Assembly (NCBI GenBank): GCA_943788825.1
Contig: CALSRT010000007.1
Span: 124,001-188,000, forward strand
From: UBA4582 sp002389265
GTDB taxonomy: Bacteria > Pseudomonadota > Gammaproteobacteria > Pseudomonadales > Azotimanducaceae
Reading direction: 5' to 3'
Length of the DNA: 64,000 nt
Shown: piece by piece, positions 41,733-50,455 of the stretch
Position numbering within the stretch: position 1 is the stretch's first letter
How the letters are laid out: each line of letters starts with the position of its first letter
Notes under the pieces: model-generated
Databases searched by the model: none
Seen by the model: the letters and a program-made list of their open reading frames with translations, nothing else
Told to the model about the DNA's origin: nothing
Program-made: the position numbers and the translations under genes

Positions 41733-43841
41733 TCAAGCGATCTCACGCCGGAATGGCGGCAGGGCGTTGAGCAGAAGCTGGCCGTAGCGCTGAGTCACTA
41801 GGCGGCGATCAAGGATTGAAATAGTGCCGCTGTCTGTTTCGGTGCGCAATAATCGGCCACAAGCCTGAACCATCCGCAAAGCGGCATCGGGGACCATGAT
41901 TTCTTGAAATGCATTGCCGCCTTTGGCCTCAATCCACTCACTCAAGGTCGCGCCAACCGGGTCGTCCGGCACGGCAAACGGTATTTTGACGATAACTACA
42001 TGCTCACAGTAGGCCCCCGGCAAGTCGATACCTTCGGCGAAACTGGCGAGCCCAAAAATAATACTCGATAGTCCTGCATCAATCCGGCGCTTCTGAGTGG
42101 CGACGATCTCGCTTTTCGACAAATCACCCTGAACCAGGACTAATGCTTGAAAGTCAGCCCCCAGCGCATCCCTGATTCGAAACATCTGGCGCCAGGATGC
42201 AAACAAAACCAGCCCACCTCTGACCCCTTCAAGCAAATCTGGCAACAGCCCGGCAACTTCTGCGTTATGGTCTTCGGCCTGACGCGGGTCGGAGATCATC
42301 ATAGGCACTCGAAGGACCGCTTGCCGAGCATATTCAAAGGGACTCGCCAGGGCCGTAAAACGATTCTCCGGATGAATCCCTACGCGTCTTTGAAAACGCC
42401 CGAAATCACCCCCAACAGCAAGCGTTGCCGAGGTCAGTACGGCACCGAAACAGCGCGACCAGAGCAACGCTTCCAGCGTATCGTGCACCGACACTGGGCT
42501 GGCGCTAATTTGAATTTCATCATTATCGCGAAAACCAATCCAGCGAGCTGTTGGGGGCTCACCTACCGTGTCAGTGATCATGAAATTTTGCCACAGGCCA
42601 GCACCACCTGAGAGACGCGCATTCACCGCGGCGATCACCGGCAGCCAATACTCCAGCTGTTCCTGCATGGGATCTGCATCGTTCATCCGGTCTTCAATCG
42701 CTGACTGAATCAAATTTGTCTGACTGTTCAGGCGTTGCATCGCCTGGTACAGAGTTTCGCTGATCGCCACCAATGCGGGGTCCGCGTGGCCGCCAGGAAA
42801 CCGATAGCGGCGCTCTCGATCTTCGCCTTCCGCCATTTCTCGAAGCGGTTCAACCACACTGATGACCGCTTGCAACTGCTCAATTAAATGGGTGACCGCA
42901 TCTTCCAGCTGAATTAAATTGCGCGGCAAGCCCCCGATCTCACCTAACTCCGCCGCCATCAGGCGGAGCGCGTTGGGTTGCTGTTCGAGCCAAGTCTGAG
43001 TGGAACGCAGCAACTGAAAATTGGCGAAATGGTTGATGGCCTTATCCGGCAGATGGTGACCCTCATCGAAAATATAGATCGTATCCTCAGGTGCAGGCAG
43101 CACCGCACCGCCACCCATCATCAGGTCGGCCAACACCAAATCATGGTTGCTGACGATGCAATCAACCCGGTGAATCTGTTCGCGAGCGCGATAGAAAAAG
43201 CAATTTTCGTAGTGGGAACATTTGCGTCCGGTGCAAGTCACATGATCGGTACTCACTGGAAACCAGGCATCATTTTCAAGTTCAGTGGACCAGCTGTCTC
43301 GCTCACCATCCCAGTCGCCTCGACCTAATCGAGCCAGCATTTCCTCGTATAACGCTTGATGCGAGGCGTCCATCGACAGCATCTCATCGTCATACAGGGC
43401 AAGACTATGATTATTCGCGCCTGCCGCCTGCAAAGCCAAGTCTAGTCGCGCCAGACATAAATAACGTCGCCGGCCTTTGGCTAGGGCGAAACTGAAATCG
43501 AGGCCTGAATGCTGTCGAATATCCGGCAGATCTAACAGTACGATCTGCTCCTGCAGCGCGACAGTAGCCGTTGCGATCACCAGGCGCTTCCCCAGCGCCT
43601 TGGCAATGGGTAACGCCGCAATGGCATAGGCCACCGTCTTACCGGTGCCGGTGCCCGCCTCAACCACACAGATGGGATTTTTGGATAGCCGGTCGCCGTC
43701 AGCATCCACCTCGATGCTGCCCAGCGTATTAGCGATATCGGCGATCATTTGTCGCTGGCAGTGGCGCGAGGTGTAGCCTTTTTCCTCAAGCAGCCGCGAA
43801 TAGGCCATTTGGATCTCGGTTTTTAGTTCAGCACTGAGCAT
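41733..43841 (-). CDS. dinG: ATP-dependent DNA helicase DinG
   Basis: Superfamily 2 Fe-S helicase of the XPD type that unwinds R-loops and forked DNA. The start at 43841 (MLSAELKTEIQ) matches the E. coli N-terminus; the frame extends 33 bases upstream. 702 residues. CQRQMIADIA, Walker A VEAGTGTGKTVAYA, the four-Cys cluster loop (CTGRKCSHYENC plus an upstream Cys region), DEGHH as Walker B, and the C-terminal VQACGRLLRTETD helicase motif VI. No LexA box is visible upstream. Divergent from the sugar dehydrogenase gene. Confidence 0.93.
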   Translation of the reverse strand: MLSAELKTEIQMAYSRLLEEKGYTSRHCQRQMIADIANTLGSIEVDADGDRLSKNPICVVEAGTGTGKTVAYAIAALPIAKALGKRLVIATATVALQEQIVLLDLPDIRQHSGLDFSFALAKGRRRYLCLARLDLALQAAGANNHSLALYDDEMLSMDASHQALYEEMLARLGRGDWDGERDSWSTELENDAWFPVSTDHVTCTGRKCSHYENCFFYRAREQIHRVDCIVSNHDLVLADLMMGGGAVLPAPEDTIYIFDEGHHLPDKAINHFANFQLLRSTQTWLEQQPNALRLMAAELGEIGGLPRNLIQLEDAVTHLIEQLQAVISVVEPLREMAEGEDRERRYRFPGGHADPALVAISETLYQAMQRLNSQTNLIQSAIEDRMNDADPMQEQLEYWLPVIAAVNARLSGGAGLWQNFMITDTVGEPPTARWIGFRDNDEIQISASPVSVHDTLEALLWSRCFGAVLTSATLAVGGDFGRFQRRVGIHPENRFTALASPFEYARQAVLRVPMMISDPRQAEDHNAEVAGLLPDLLEGVRGGLVLFASWRQMFRIRDALGADFQALVLVQGDLSKSEIVATQKRRIDAGLSSIIFGLASFAEGIDLPGAYCEHVVIVKIPFAVPDDPVGATLSEWIEAKGGNAFQEIMVPDAALRMVQACGRLLRTETDSGTISILDRRLVTQRYGQLLLNALPPFRREIA

Positions 43842-43906
43842 TGACGGGAAGTACCTGGATTGCGCATCATCCACCCTTCAAATTCAAGGGATGACAGGCA
43901 GTGTTC

Positions 43907-45067
43907 ATGAGAGATCAGATCATAACATTCAAGCTCCAGAGTAAATACCATCTGCTGTCGATCCTGGCAGCCACATTTTGCTCCCTGACTCAGGCCGCGG
44001 GCCCATTGCCATTGGACAAATTGAACCTGCCCGCCGGCTTCAGTATTGCGGTCTTCGCTGAAGTGGAGAACCCGCGGCAGATGGCGCACGGTGAAGACGG
44101 CGACATTTACGTTGGTAGCTTAAGGGCCGGTAAAGTGCATCTGGTTCGGGATATTAATGCTGACGGCAAGGCTGATCAGGTGACAGTGGTCGCCGCAAAC
44201 CTAGATTTACCCAGTGGGCTCGCCTATCGCGAGGGCGATCTGTATGTCGGCGCCCTCAACCAAATCCTTGCCTTTCGGAATATCCAACAACAACTGCGAA
44301 ACAAGGCGCCAGACCAACTCGCCACCAGCGAGGTACTGACAGCCAGGTTGCCAGCTGAGCGCCATCACGGCTGGAAATATCTCGAATTTGGCCCAGATGG
44401 CTATCTCTACATCCCCGTCGGTGCGCCCTGCAACATCTGCCAGCCCGAGTCGCCCTTTGCCTCTATCCAACGTATGAACGTGAACACAACCCCGGCGGTA
44501 TTCGAGCCCTTCGTCACGGGTGTCCGTAATACGGTGGGATTCGACTGGCACCCAGACACCGGTGAGCTGTGGTTCACCGACAATGGCCGGGACATGCTTG
44601 GCGACGATCTGCCGCCCTGCGAGCTCAACCGAGTCAGCCAGGCGGGCCAGCACTTTGGCTATCCCTTCTTTCACGGCCAGAGCATTCCCGACCCGGAGTT
44701 CTCTGCCGGCCACAATCCCACTGATTACATGGAGCCAGCACTAGATCTCGATCCTCACGTGGCACCCTTAGGCATGATGTTCTATACGGGCACCATGCTA
44801 CCCCCGGCATACCACAAGCAAGTCTTGATCCCTGAGCATGGATCTTGGAATCGAACACCCGAGGCTGGCCATACAGGCTACCGTATTACTGTCGCCCGCA
44901 TGGACGATCAGGGTGTCATGCATTACGAAGTACTCGTCGATGGCTGGTTACAAGACAATGTCGCCTGGGGTCGGCCTGCCGACTTACTACAAATGGCCGA
45001 CGGTAGCATCTTGATTGCCGATGACAAGGCCAACGTCATCTACCGGCTCAGCTATTCGCAGCCGTAG
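43907..45067 (+). CDS. PQQ-dependent sugar/sorbosone dehydrogenase-like protein
   Basis: 386 residues with signal peptide (through about residue 32, ending LTQAAG), so periplasmic. Beta-propeller of the GDH-B/sorbosone dehydrogenase type: VENPRQMAHGEDGDIYVG, RHHGWKYLEFGPDGYLYIPVGAPCNIC (split as ERHHGWKYLEF and DGYLYIPVGAPCN), VRNTVGFDWHPDTGELWFTDNGRD, and HGSWNRTPEAGHTGY. Expected to oxidise an aldose or related sugar with PQQ; substrate unknown. Whether the cell makes PQQ cannot be seen here. GTG 43901 is an alternative start. Confidence 0.88.
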   Translation: MRDQIITFKLQSKYHLLSILAATFCSLTQAAGPLPLDKLNLPAGFSIAVFAEVENPRQMAHGEDGDIYVGSLRAGKVHLVRDINADGKADQVTVVAANLDLPSGLAYREGDLYVGALNQILAFRNIQQQLRNKAPDQLATSEVLTARLPAERHHGWKYLEFGPDGYLYIPVGAPCNICQPESPFASIQRMNVNTTPAVFEPFVTGVRNTVGFDWHPDTGELWFTDNGRDMLGDDLPPCELNRVSQAGQHFGYPFFHGQSIPDPEFSAGHNPTDYMEPALDLDPHVAPLGMMFYTGTMLPPAYHKQVLIPEHGSWNRTPEAGHTGYRITVARMDDQGVMHYEVLVDGWLQDNVAWGRPADLLQMADGSILIADDKANVIYRLSYSQP

Positions 45068-45119
45068 ATCGAGACCTTAAGCACCAGACAAATCACGTCT
45101 CGCCAAATGGAGCAAAAGG

Positions 45120-46364
45120 CTATTCGTCGACACTCAGATCCTGGCGCGGTTGGTCGCTGTCCTCGGAGATCAGTTCAACAATCTCAGCTGAGGTGTTTCT
45201 GACCGCGACGAAGGGTTCGAAATGGTCTCGCGCCACCTCATGAAACTGAATGCGATACAGGGTCCAGCACAGCAGCAGTGCCAGGGCCACGGCTGAAACA
45301 ATAAAGAGTGCATGGTCAGTGTAACCAATTAAAAACGCCACAATAAGCGGACCAAACACCGAACCCGCACTGTTCATCATCAGTACACCGCTGGCGATTT
45401 CCATCAAGGACAAACTGGTATTGTCGTTGGCATGGGCTAGACACAGGGAATACAGTGGAAATGTCATACCACCAAAAATAAACATCGTGGCGTAAATCGC
45501 TTTCGGGCTATAACTCAACAGCACCGCCGCCAACAAACAAGTCAGCACACCTAACAGGGCCAGCCCGGCAATCACATAGCGCCGATCGACTCTGTCTGAT
45601 AAGCGCCCGACTGGGTATTGAAAAACAGTCCCGCCCAATATCGTCACCGCCATAAACATACCAATCTGTTCTTTTTCTAGACCGTTGACGCTTGCCACGA
45701 CTGGCCCGAGAGCCCAGAACCCGCCGGTGACCAAGCCTCCGAAGAAGGCGCCCACCATGGCAACCTGGGAAGCGGCCACTACTCGAGCAAGTCGAAATTG
45801 GACCACGGGAATCGGCCCAGGCAGTGAACTCGAGGTCAAACCAATGGGTACAACACCCAAGACCAGCAAGGCCGCCGCCAGCATAAACAGACCCGGAAAG
45901 CCTAGCTCAAAGCCAACCAATAATTGACCGATGCAGATCGACACCAAAGTAATGATGATATAAATTGATAAGACACTGCCACGATGTTCAACGGCTGTCT
46001 TCTCATTGAGCCAGCTCTCAATCACCATATACACACCGGCAAATGCCCAGCCGGAAACGGCTCTGGATAGCATCCAAAACCAAAATTGATCCACAAGCCC
46101 AATAAACAGCAAGGCCGCCGTCGCAGCAGCAATCAAGACGGCAAAAACACGGATATGACCGACTCTCGCAACCAATCGCGGAACCGTCAGACAGCCAACC
46201 ACGAATCCTAAAAAATAACTGGAACCCGTATAGCCGATCAACTCCGGCGCCCAATCTAGACTCACCGCATAGAGCGGCACTAAAGTGAGTTGCAGACCAT
46301 GGCCAAGCAGCAGTATCGCCACCGACGCTAGCAGCGCAGTCACCGATATTAATAAACTGGTCAT
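45120..46364 (-). CDS. MFS transporter, YcaD-like
   Basis: 414 residues with about 12 hydrophobic helices. Motifs of the major facilitator family are seen: GFVVGCLTVPRLVARVGHIRVF between helices 2 and 3, and YPVGRLSDRVDRRYVI in the second half. The pattern (ESWLNEKTAVEHRGSVLSIY) is that of the YcaD group of uncharacterised importers/exporters. A minus-strand TATAAT at 46446-46441 lies 77 bases before the start. Substrate unknown. Convergent with the sugar dehydrogenase gene. Confidence 0.88.
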   Translation of the reverse strand: MTSLLISVTALLASVAILLLGHGLQLTLVPLYAVSLDWAPELIGYTGSSYFLGFVVGCLTVPRLVARVGHIRVFAVLIAAATAALLFIGLVDQFWFWMLSRAVSGWAFAGVYMVIESWLNEKTAVEHRGSVLSIYIIITLVSICIGQLLVGFELGFPGLFMLAAALLVLGVVPIGLTSSSLPGPIPVVQFRLARVVAASQVAMVGAFFGGLVTGGFWALGPVVASVNGLEKEQIGMFMAVTILGGTVFQYPVGRLSDRVDRRYVIAGLALLGVLTCLLAAVLLSYSPKAIYATMFIFGGMTFPLYSLCLAHANDNTSLSLMEIASGVLMMNSAGSVFGPLIVAFLIGYTDHALFIVSAVALALLLCWTLYRIQFHEVARDHFEPFVAVRNTSAEIVELISEDSDQPRQDLSVDE

Positions 46365-46599
46365 GTTTAATTCCGAGTAGAGGGCAGAAAATCCAGCCTG
46401 AAGTACAGACGGTAATCCGCCGCCGCTTCAATCGCGGGCGATTATACCCATCCATTGACGTTTGTCTGCTAGAACCCACAAAAATCACCCAGAAAGTGAC
46501 CTGCGGGTCCGCAGTGGGTGATTCGACACGCGTTACCGGGACAATAAGACAGTATCAGGCTCTGCGGAAGCGGGGAAAACCGGGTCATGCCTCGGGTAG
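46365..46599. other. Intergenic stretch upstream of the MFS gene
   Basis: Contains a perfect minus-strand -10 box TATAAT (46441-46446) for the MFS gene, without a good -35 at 17 bases. Upstream of it, open frame remains from the adjoining antiporter pseudogene but no similarity I can recognise. Confidence 0.5.
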
Positions 46600-46873
46600 A
46601 CGCCTTGGCACCGCCGGACACCTCGAGGAGCTTGATAAAACCACCGATGGCCATCCAGGTAAAGATGAACTGAATATTAGAGGGCACACTGATATGAACA
46701 AATATACCCGATTCGATCATATCCAATATGACCAGAAAGGGATTCTAGTTGGCCAGAATCATAGATCCGAAGAACACTCCGAGAGACAAGGAAACAAGAA
46801 TATTGCCGGTCCATATAGCCAGGATAACGGTAAGCACTGGTGGCAATAGCGACAACAGACCGTAATCAGGCAT
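46600..46873 (-). pseudogene. NhaC-type Na+/H+ antiporter fragment
   Basis: From an ATG at 46873 the minus strand encodes about 42 residues (MPDYGLLSLLPPVLTVILAI and on through ILVSLSLGVFFGSMILAN), then TAG. In another frame the text continues NPFLVILDMIESGIFVH and later MAIGGFIKLLEVSGGAKAS, the order found in NhaC-family antiporters (usually over 450 residues). Beyond SGGAKAS similarity ends. So the gene has a frameshift and has lost most of its length. Its ATG overlaps the transglycosylase stop (TGATG), showing it was once coupled to that gene. Confidence 0.75.
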
Positions 46874-47478
46874 CAGCTAAATAACCAGCCAAACCAGCCA
46901 CGATCCAAACTTTTCTCACAACCCTTAAGCTGGGTGCCGTAGGTACTACTTCGCCGTGCCACTTTTTTTGAGACATCTTTCAGCCACTGCTTTTTGGCAA
47001 AGGAGCGCTTCGCAAAGCCCCCCTGACCCTCATGGTAGGCAAGATAGAGGTTGTAGGCGTCAGACTTACCGATACCGTTCTTGCGATGACTCTGGTCGTT
47101 GTACCAGCCAATAAAATCGATAGCGTCATCAAAGTCATTACGATCAGCACCCCAGCTTCCCGTCGAGCGTTTATATGTGTCCCAGGTCTCATCAATCGCC
47201 TGGGAATAACCATAGGCACTCGCTGGCCGAGGGCCAGGAATCACCCAAAGTATCTTGGTTCTTGGCGGTTTAGCCCGCGATTGAAATGCGGACTCTTGAT
47301 GAATAAATGCCATCATCACTGGGATCGATGTACCCCAACGCCTGGCAGCTTTGCGTGCGTCTTTATACCAGCCAGACTTTTCATAAAATATTTCACACAG
47401 ATTGTCTGGCTTTTCCGGGGGGGCTGACGCGCAGCCGACAAGACTCAAGAGTATTAATGAACTCAAAACAACTTTCAT
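46873..47478 (-). CDS. Lytic transglycosylase lipoprotein
   Basis: 201 residues. Signal peptide with lipobox LVGC, so an outer-membrane lipoprotein is expected. The SLT-type domain shows the catalytic Glu in AFIHQESAFQ, then ASAYGYSQAIDETWDTYK and YLAYHEGQGGF. It cleaves the glycan strands of murein. The start overlaps the ligA stop by ATGA, giving an order smc-zipA-ligA-transglycosylase. A remnant antiporter gene follows directly. Confidence 0.9.
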   Translation of the reverse strand: MKVVLSSLILLSLVGCASAPPEKPDNLCEIFYEKSGWYKDARKAARRWGTSIPVMMAFIHQESAFQSRAKPPRTKILWVIPGPRPASAYGYSQAIDETWDTYKRSTGSWGADRNDFDDAIDFIGWYNDQSHRKNGIGKSDAYNLYLAYHEGQGGFAKRSFAKKQWLKDVSKKVARRSSTYGTQLKGCEKSLDRGWFGWLFS

Positions 47479-49508
47479 GACACTTGGATTCCATGTTTAG
47501 CTAGCATTTCAAGCAGTGCGGTTTCGTCCATGACTGGCACGCCTAATTCAAGCGCCTTAGCCAGTTTTGATCCCGCTGCATCTCCAGCCACGACACAGCT
47601 CGTGCTCTTGGAAACCGACCCGCTGACTTTCGCCCCAAGGGATTGCAACTTTGCCTTTGCTTCACTTCGAGTGAGTCTCATCAAGGTACCTGTCAAGACC
47701 CAACTCTGACCTGTTAAAGCTGCAGGGTCAACACTCGAAGTTTCCGCTTGCCAGTGGATCCCGGCAGCCAACAGCTCATCGATGACTTTTTGATTATTCT
47801 GTTGATGGAAGAATGTCAGAATTTTTTCTGCGACTATCGGCCCAACATCTGGAACAGTCTGCAATAGCTCGTCATCTGCGGCGCGCAAGGCATCAATATC
47901 GCCAAAAAACAGCGCCAGATTCCGCGCCGTGGACTCACCCACTTCAGAGATACCCAGCGCATAAATAAATCGCGCCATGGTCGTCAGCTTACTTTTCTCC
48001 AACGCCTTAAGCAGATTGTTAGCAGATTTCGGCGCCATTCGATCGAGCCCAACCAATTTCGACTCGGTCAAGCTGTATAGGTCTGCGGGACTCGCGATCA
48101 AGCCTTCATCAACCAGTTGATTGACCAGTTTAGTTCCCAGACCTTCGATATCCAGCGCCAGTCTTGAGGCAAAATGACGAATACTTTCTTTGCGCTGAGC
48201 ACTACAAAACAACCCACCACTGCAACGTGCAATAACCTCACCTTCAACCAGTATGATTTCAGCACCGCAGGCCGGGCAATGATCAGGCAGGGTTATCGGC
48301 CGGGCATCCAATGGACGTTGGGATTGATCAACAGCAACCACCTTGGGAATGACGTCACCGGCCCGTTGCACCAAAACCCGATCACCAATCATCAATCCTA
48401 GTCGACCTACTTCATCCATATTATGCAGCGTCGCATTACTAATCGTTACGCCACCGATTTTAACCGGCTCAAGCCGCGCCACTGGCGTAATAGCCCCGGT
48501 TCGGCCCACTTGAAACTCCACATCTGCTAGCCGTGTATAGCCCTCTTCGGCAGGAAATTTGTGAGCAATGGCCCAGCGTGGTGTGCGAGTCAGAATACCT
48601 AGGCGCTGTTGCAGCGACATGCTATTCACCTTGAAGACCACACCATCAATTTCATAGTCCAGTTCGGCTCGACGCGCGAGCATCTTTTCATAGTAGGTTC
48701 GACACATCGACGCCCCTTTGACCACCTCAACTAGCGGATTAATCCGCAAGCCCCAGTCCTGTAATTGCTGCAAAATGCCAGCCTGAGTCGGCGGTAAATC
48801 GCCACCTTCCACCAACCCGACGCTGTAACAGTACATCGTCAGTTTACGTTTTGCCGTGAGTCTTGAGTCCAGCTGCCGCAAACTACCAGCAGCCGCGTTG
48901 CGGGGATTGGCGAAAGGTTTTTCACCTCGCGCCTGAGCCTCAGCATTGATTGCGAAAAATGTTGGCTTGGCAATATAAATCTCACCCCGCACTTCCAGCC
49001 GTTCTGGCCAACCTTGACCCTGCAGACGCAAGGGAATCGATTCTATCGTTCTGACATTCTGCGTAATATCCTCACCAGTCGTACCATCACCGCGAGTCGC
49101 CCCCCTGACTAATTGTCCATCGACATACAGCAGGCTGACAGCGACACCATCAATTTTTGGTTCGCAGATAAACTCAAGTGTATCAACCGTGTCTAAACGT
49201 GTCTTGATTCGTCGCTCAAAGTCTTCCAGGTCAGCCTCGCTAAACGCATTTTCCAGCGACAGCATCGGCATCTCATGTTGAATTTGGGAGAACGCTGACA
49301 GGGGCGTGGCACCGACTCGTTGAGTCGGTGAGTCATCGGTAACGAGTTCCGGGTACTGCGCCTCAAGAGATTTTAGCTCGCGAAACAGTTGATCGAATTC
49401 CGCATCAGAAATGATAGGCGAATCGAGAGAGTGGTACTGGTAGTTATGCCGGTTTATGGCATCACGAAGACGCACCGCTTGTTCAAATATTTCGGCAGGT
49501 AGGGACAT
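47475..49508 (-). CDS. ligA: NAD-dependent DNA ligase
   Basis: 677 residues, full length. The adenylated Lys is K118 in CEPKIDGVA. Other parts: N-terminal NAD-binding domain (HNYQYHSLDSPIISDAEFD), OB fold, Cys4 zinc finger (CPACG and CSGGLFC), helix-hairpin-helix repeats, and a C-terminal BRCT domain (QSWVLTGTLMRLTRSEAKA). Seals nicks in replication and repair. Downstream of zipA and overlapping the transglycosylase start. Confidence 0.98.
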   Translation of the reverse strand: MSLPAEIFEQAVRLRDAINRHNYQYHSLDSPIISDAEFDQLFRELKSLEAQYPELVTDDSPTQRVGATPLSAFSQIQHEMPMLSLENAFSEADLEDFERRIKTRLDTVDTLEFICEPKIDGVAVSLLYVDGQLVRGATRGDGTTGEDITQNVRTIESIPLRLQGQGWPERLEVRGEIYIAKPTFFAINAEAQARGEKPFANPRNAAAGSLRQLDSRLTAKRKLTMYCYSVGLVEGGDLPPTQAGILQQLQDWGLRINPLVEVVKGASMCRTYYEKMLARRAELDYEIDGVVFKVNSMSLQQRLGILTRTPRWAIAHKFPAEEGYTRLADVEFQVGRTGAITPVARLEPVKIGGVTISNATLHNMDEVGRLGLMIGDRVLVQRAGDVIPKVVAVDQSQRPLDARPITLPDHCPACGAEIILVEGEVIARCSGGLFCSAQRKESIRHFASRLALDIEGLGTKLVNQLVDEGLIASPADLYSLTESKLVGLDRMAPKSANNLLKALEKSKLTTMARFIYALGISEVGESTARNLALFFGDIDALRAADDELLQTVPDVGPIVAEKILTFFHQQNNQKVIDELLAAGIHWQAETSSVDPAALTGQSWVLTGTLMRLTRSEAKAKLQSLGAKVSGSVSKSTSCVVAGDAAGSKLAKALELGVPVMDETALLEMLAKHGIQVS

Positions 49509-49546
49509 GCAAATTCATCGGTGCTGCCGGTCTCGAAATCACCAGC

Positions 49547-50419
49547 TTAGTGAAAGTAAGTATCAACAAAGGCCTGAAGATCTTGCTGATCGCGCATCAT
49601 CGATTGTCGCGTCAGCGGCATCCTTGTCTCATCCTTGATCTCGCCACCGAGCTCGGTCGCCAGGTATTCTGCCAAACCCAGCATCTCATGATACACGCCA
49701 ACAGGATCTGCCAGCTCATGAGCACGCATAAACAAGCTGACAGCTGGGGTCTTGAAGGCATGCATCGTCGATGGGTCGAAGGCACCTGGCTCCACCGCGT
49801 TGACCAGGCTAAATAACGACCGACCATTCGACCCAAGTCGATGATAGATATCCATCTCTCCAAACGTCATGTTCTGCTGTCGCAAGCAAGCCAGCAGGGC
49901 GTTGCCGCTAAAATCTTTGTGCCGCGCACTAACATACAGCACTACAAATTTTTCCGGGCACTCGGCACCAGCCCGGGGAATCGCAGGCGAATTCGGCTGT
50001 TCCGTTTCGAAGGCTGCGGTTTCTAGGCTCCCGCTTTCGGATAAATTACTTTCGGACAGACTGGTTTCAAATCCGAGCGTTGCCTCAGCTTGGTCTTCGG
50101 ACAGCGCGTCTTGCGAAGCAGGAATATTCACAGATTCCATCAATACGGGCACGGCTTCGGCCAGGTCTAACTTAGTCTGCGTCGGCGTGGTGAGCACGCG
50201 GGCCCCACCATTGGGTAGTTCAGCCCTGTAGAGCGCCAGATCATCGGCATCCAGCTTAGGTTCATGTCGCGAGTTCAAAAACGACTTATCCAAGGACATT
50301 TTGAGCGTGCCACGGTTTGATCGCATGCGCCAATACCCATGCAACAGCACACCAACGATAAATGCTGAACCCAGAATGAGCAACCAATCACGCAAGCCGA
50401 ATTCTATTAGAGACTCCAT
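49547..50419 (-). CDS. zipA: Cell division protein ZipA
   Basis: 290 residues. A single N-terminal membrane helix (about 11-29) with a short basic patch, an acidic Ser/Glu-rich linker (about 60-145), and the C-terminal ZipA fold that binds the FtsZ tail (from about 155: EKFVVLYVSARHKDFSGNALLACL). Ties the FtsZ ring to the inner membrane. Lies between smc and ligA, the usual place in gammaproteobacteria. Confidence 0.94.
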   Translation of the reverse strand: MESLIEFGLRDWLLILGSAFIVGVLLHGYWRMRSNRGTLKMSLDKSFLNSRHEPKLDADDLALYRAELPNGGARVLTTPTQTKLDLAEAVPVLMESVNIPASQDALSEDQAEATLGFETSLSESNLSESGSLETAAFETEQPNSPAIPRAGAECPEKFVVLYVSARHKDFSGNALLACLRQQNMTFGEMDIYHRLGSNGRSLFSLVNAVEPGAFDPSTMHAFKTPAVSLFMRAHELADPVGVYHEMLGLAEYLATELGGEIKDETRMPLTRQSMMRDQQDLQAFVDTYFH

Positions 50420-50455
50420 CTTATCGATTCCGTTAGCAAATGGTGCTTGCTAGCG

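Noticed and set aside
46496..46849. 117-codon plus-strand frame
   Set aside because: Lies opposite the NhaC fragment, whose residues explain this stretch better.
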